NCBI RefSeq assembly: GCF_036206005.1
Contig: NZ_CP108143.1
Span: forward strand, 868,001-932,000
DNA length: 64,000 bases
Direction: 5' to 3'
Origin: Streptomyces sp. NBC_00178
Lineage (GTDB): Bacteria > Actinomycetota > Actinomycetes > Streptomycetales > Streptomycetaceae
The position numbers and the translations under genes were made by a program. Within the stretch, counting starts at the first letter, position 1. The number at the start of each line of letters is the position of its first letter. Shown here piece by piece: positions 63,893 to 64,000 of the stretch. Under the pieces are notes generated by a model. That model was given only the letters and a program-made list of their open reading frames with translations. It did not search any database and was not told where the DNA came from.

Positions 63893-64000
63893 ATGAACGC
63901 AACCACGTCACCGGCCGTCGAGCGGCGGGAGCGCACCCGCAGCCCCCTCGCCGCCGCGCGCGCCCTCGCGTACGGACGCGCCCTCACCCCCGTAGGCGAC
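63893..64000 (+). CDS. Start of an unidentified gene (truncated by window end)
   Basis: ATG 63893 has AAGG 8 nt upstream and opens a frame that runs off the window (MNATTSPAVERRERTRSPLA..., 36 codons). TAAGGT at 63881-63886 could be a -10 element. The visible part is basic and Ala/Arg-rich, with no recognisable domain. Confidence 0.5.
   Translation, partial: MNATTSPAVERRERTRSPLAAARALAYGRALTPVGD

Overview
The window is about 72% G+C, with dense genes in both orientations, strong G/C bias at third codon positions, frequent GTG starts, 4-nt ATGA/GTGA overlaps and leaderless-looking promoters. Together with the gene families present (DUF305 lipoprotein, class F sortase, actinobacterial holin-X-like protein, PAS/GAF/SpoIIE phosphatase, ROK- and LacI-controlled sugar transporters) this points to a Streptomyces chromosome or a very close relative. 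No rRNA, tRNA, IS element, prophage or CRISPR array was seen.

Layout. 1-3650: DUF305 lipoprotein, ArsR regulator, methyltransferase, old-yellow-enzyme reductase. 3815-10624: sugar-uptake operon (binding protein, two permeases, GH3 glycosidase) with a divergent LacI repressor, resembling the xylobiose (bxl) arrangement. 10880-24600: household and stress genes (Asp-box propeller, Usp with an amino-acid permease, saccharopine-dehydrogenase-like enzyme, uracil-DNA glycosylase, BadF-type sugar kinase, CbiX-like chelatase, lactonase, FUSC transporter, DUF3618/holin-like pair, YihY). 24795-32602: lipoprotein, a frameshifted DUF3592-like gene, Lrp regulator, HAD phosphatase, Ser/Thr kinase, aldo/keto reductase, secreted GH16 glucanase, DUF4232 protein and a stand-alone LigD phosphoesterase domain. 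32860-37397: a class F sortase behind a secreted protein with five 44-residue repeats, then a large secreted beta-helix enzyme under a LacI-type operator.

37470-45965 is the most unusual part. A frameshifted FAD monooxygenase faces away from a four-gene unit: a 75-residue double-glycine-leader peptide without cysteine, a short HlyD-type fusion protein, a C39 peptidase-ABC transporter and a second ABC protein with a long N-terminal domain (NHLM-type export pair). No peptide-modifying enzyme is present. The precursor is preceded by three copies of a palindromic element that can also fold into two competing hairpins, and by a DasR-like palindrome. A transketolase gene converges on it.

46023-64000: transketolase, a PAS-GAF-SpoIIE phosphatase, a secreted PIG-L deacetylase with a sugar-binding tail behind a perfect 22-bp palindrome, then a divergent carbohydrate locus. 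Leftward lie a binding protein, two permeases, a ROK regulator and a Gfo/Idh/MocA oxidoreductase. Rightward lie an MDR dehydrogenase, a xylose-isomerase-like enzyme, an MGH/GH63-like glycosidase and a debranching-enzyme-like glycosidase. This looks like a complete import, hydrolysis and oxidation route for an unidentified glucoside. Two genes in the window carry reading-frame breaks, which may be real decay or sequence errors.
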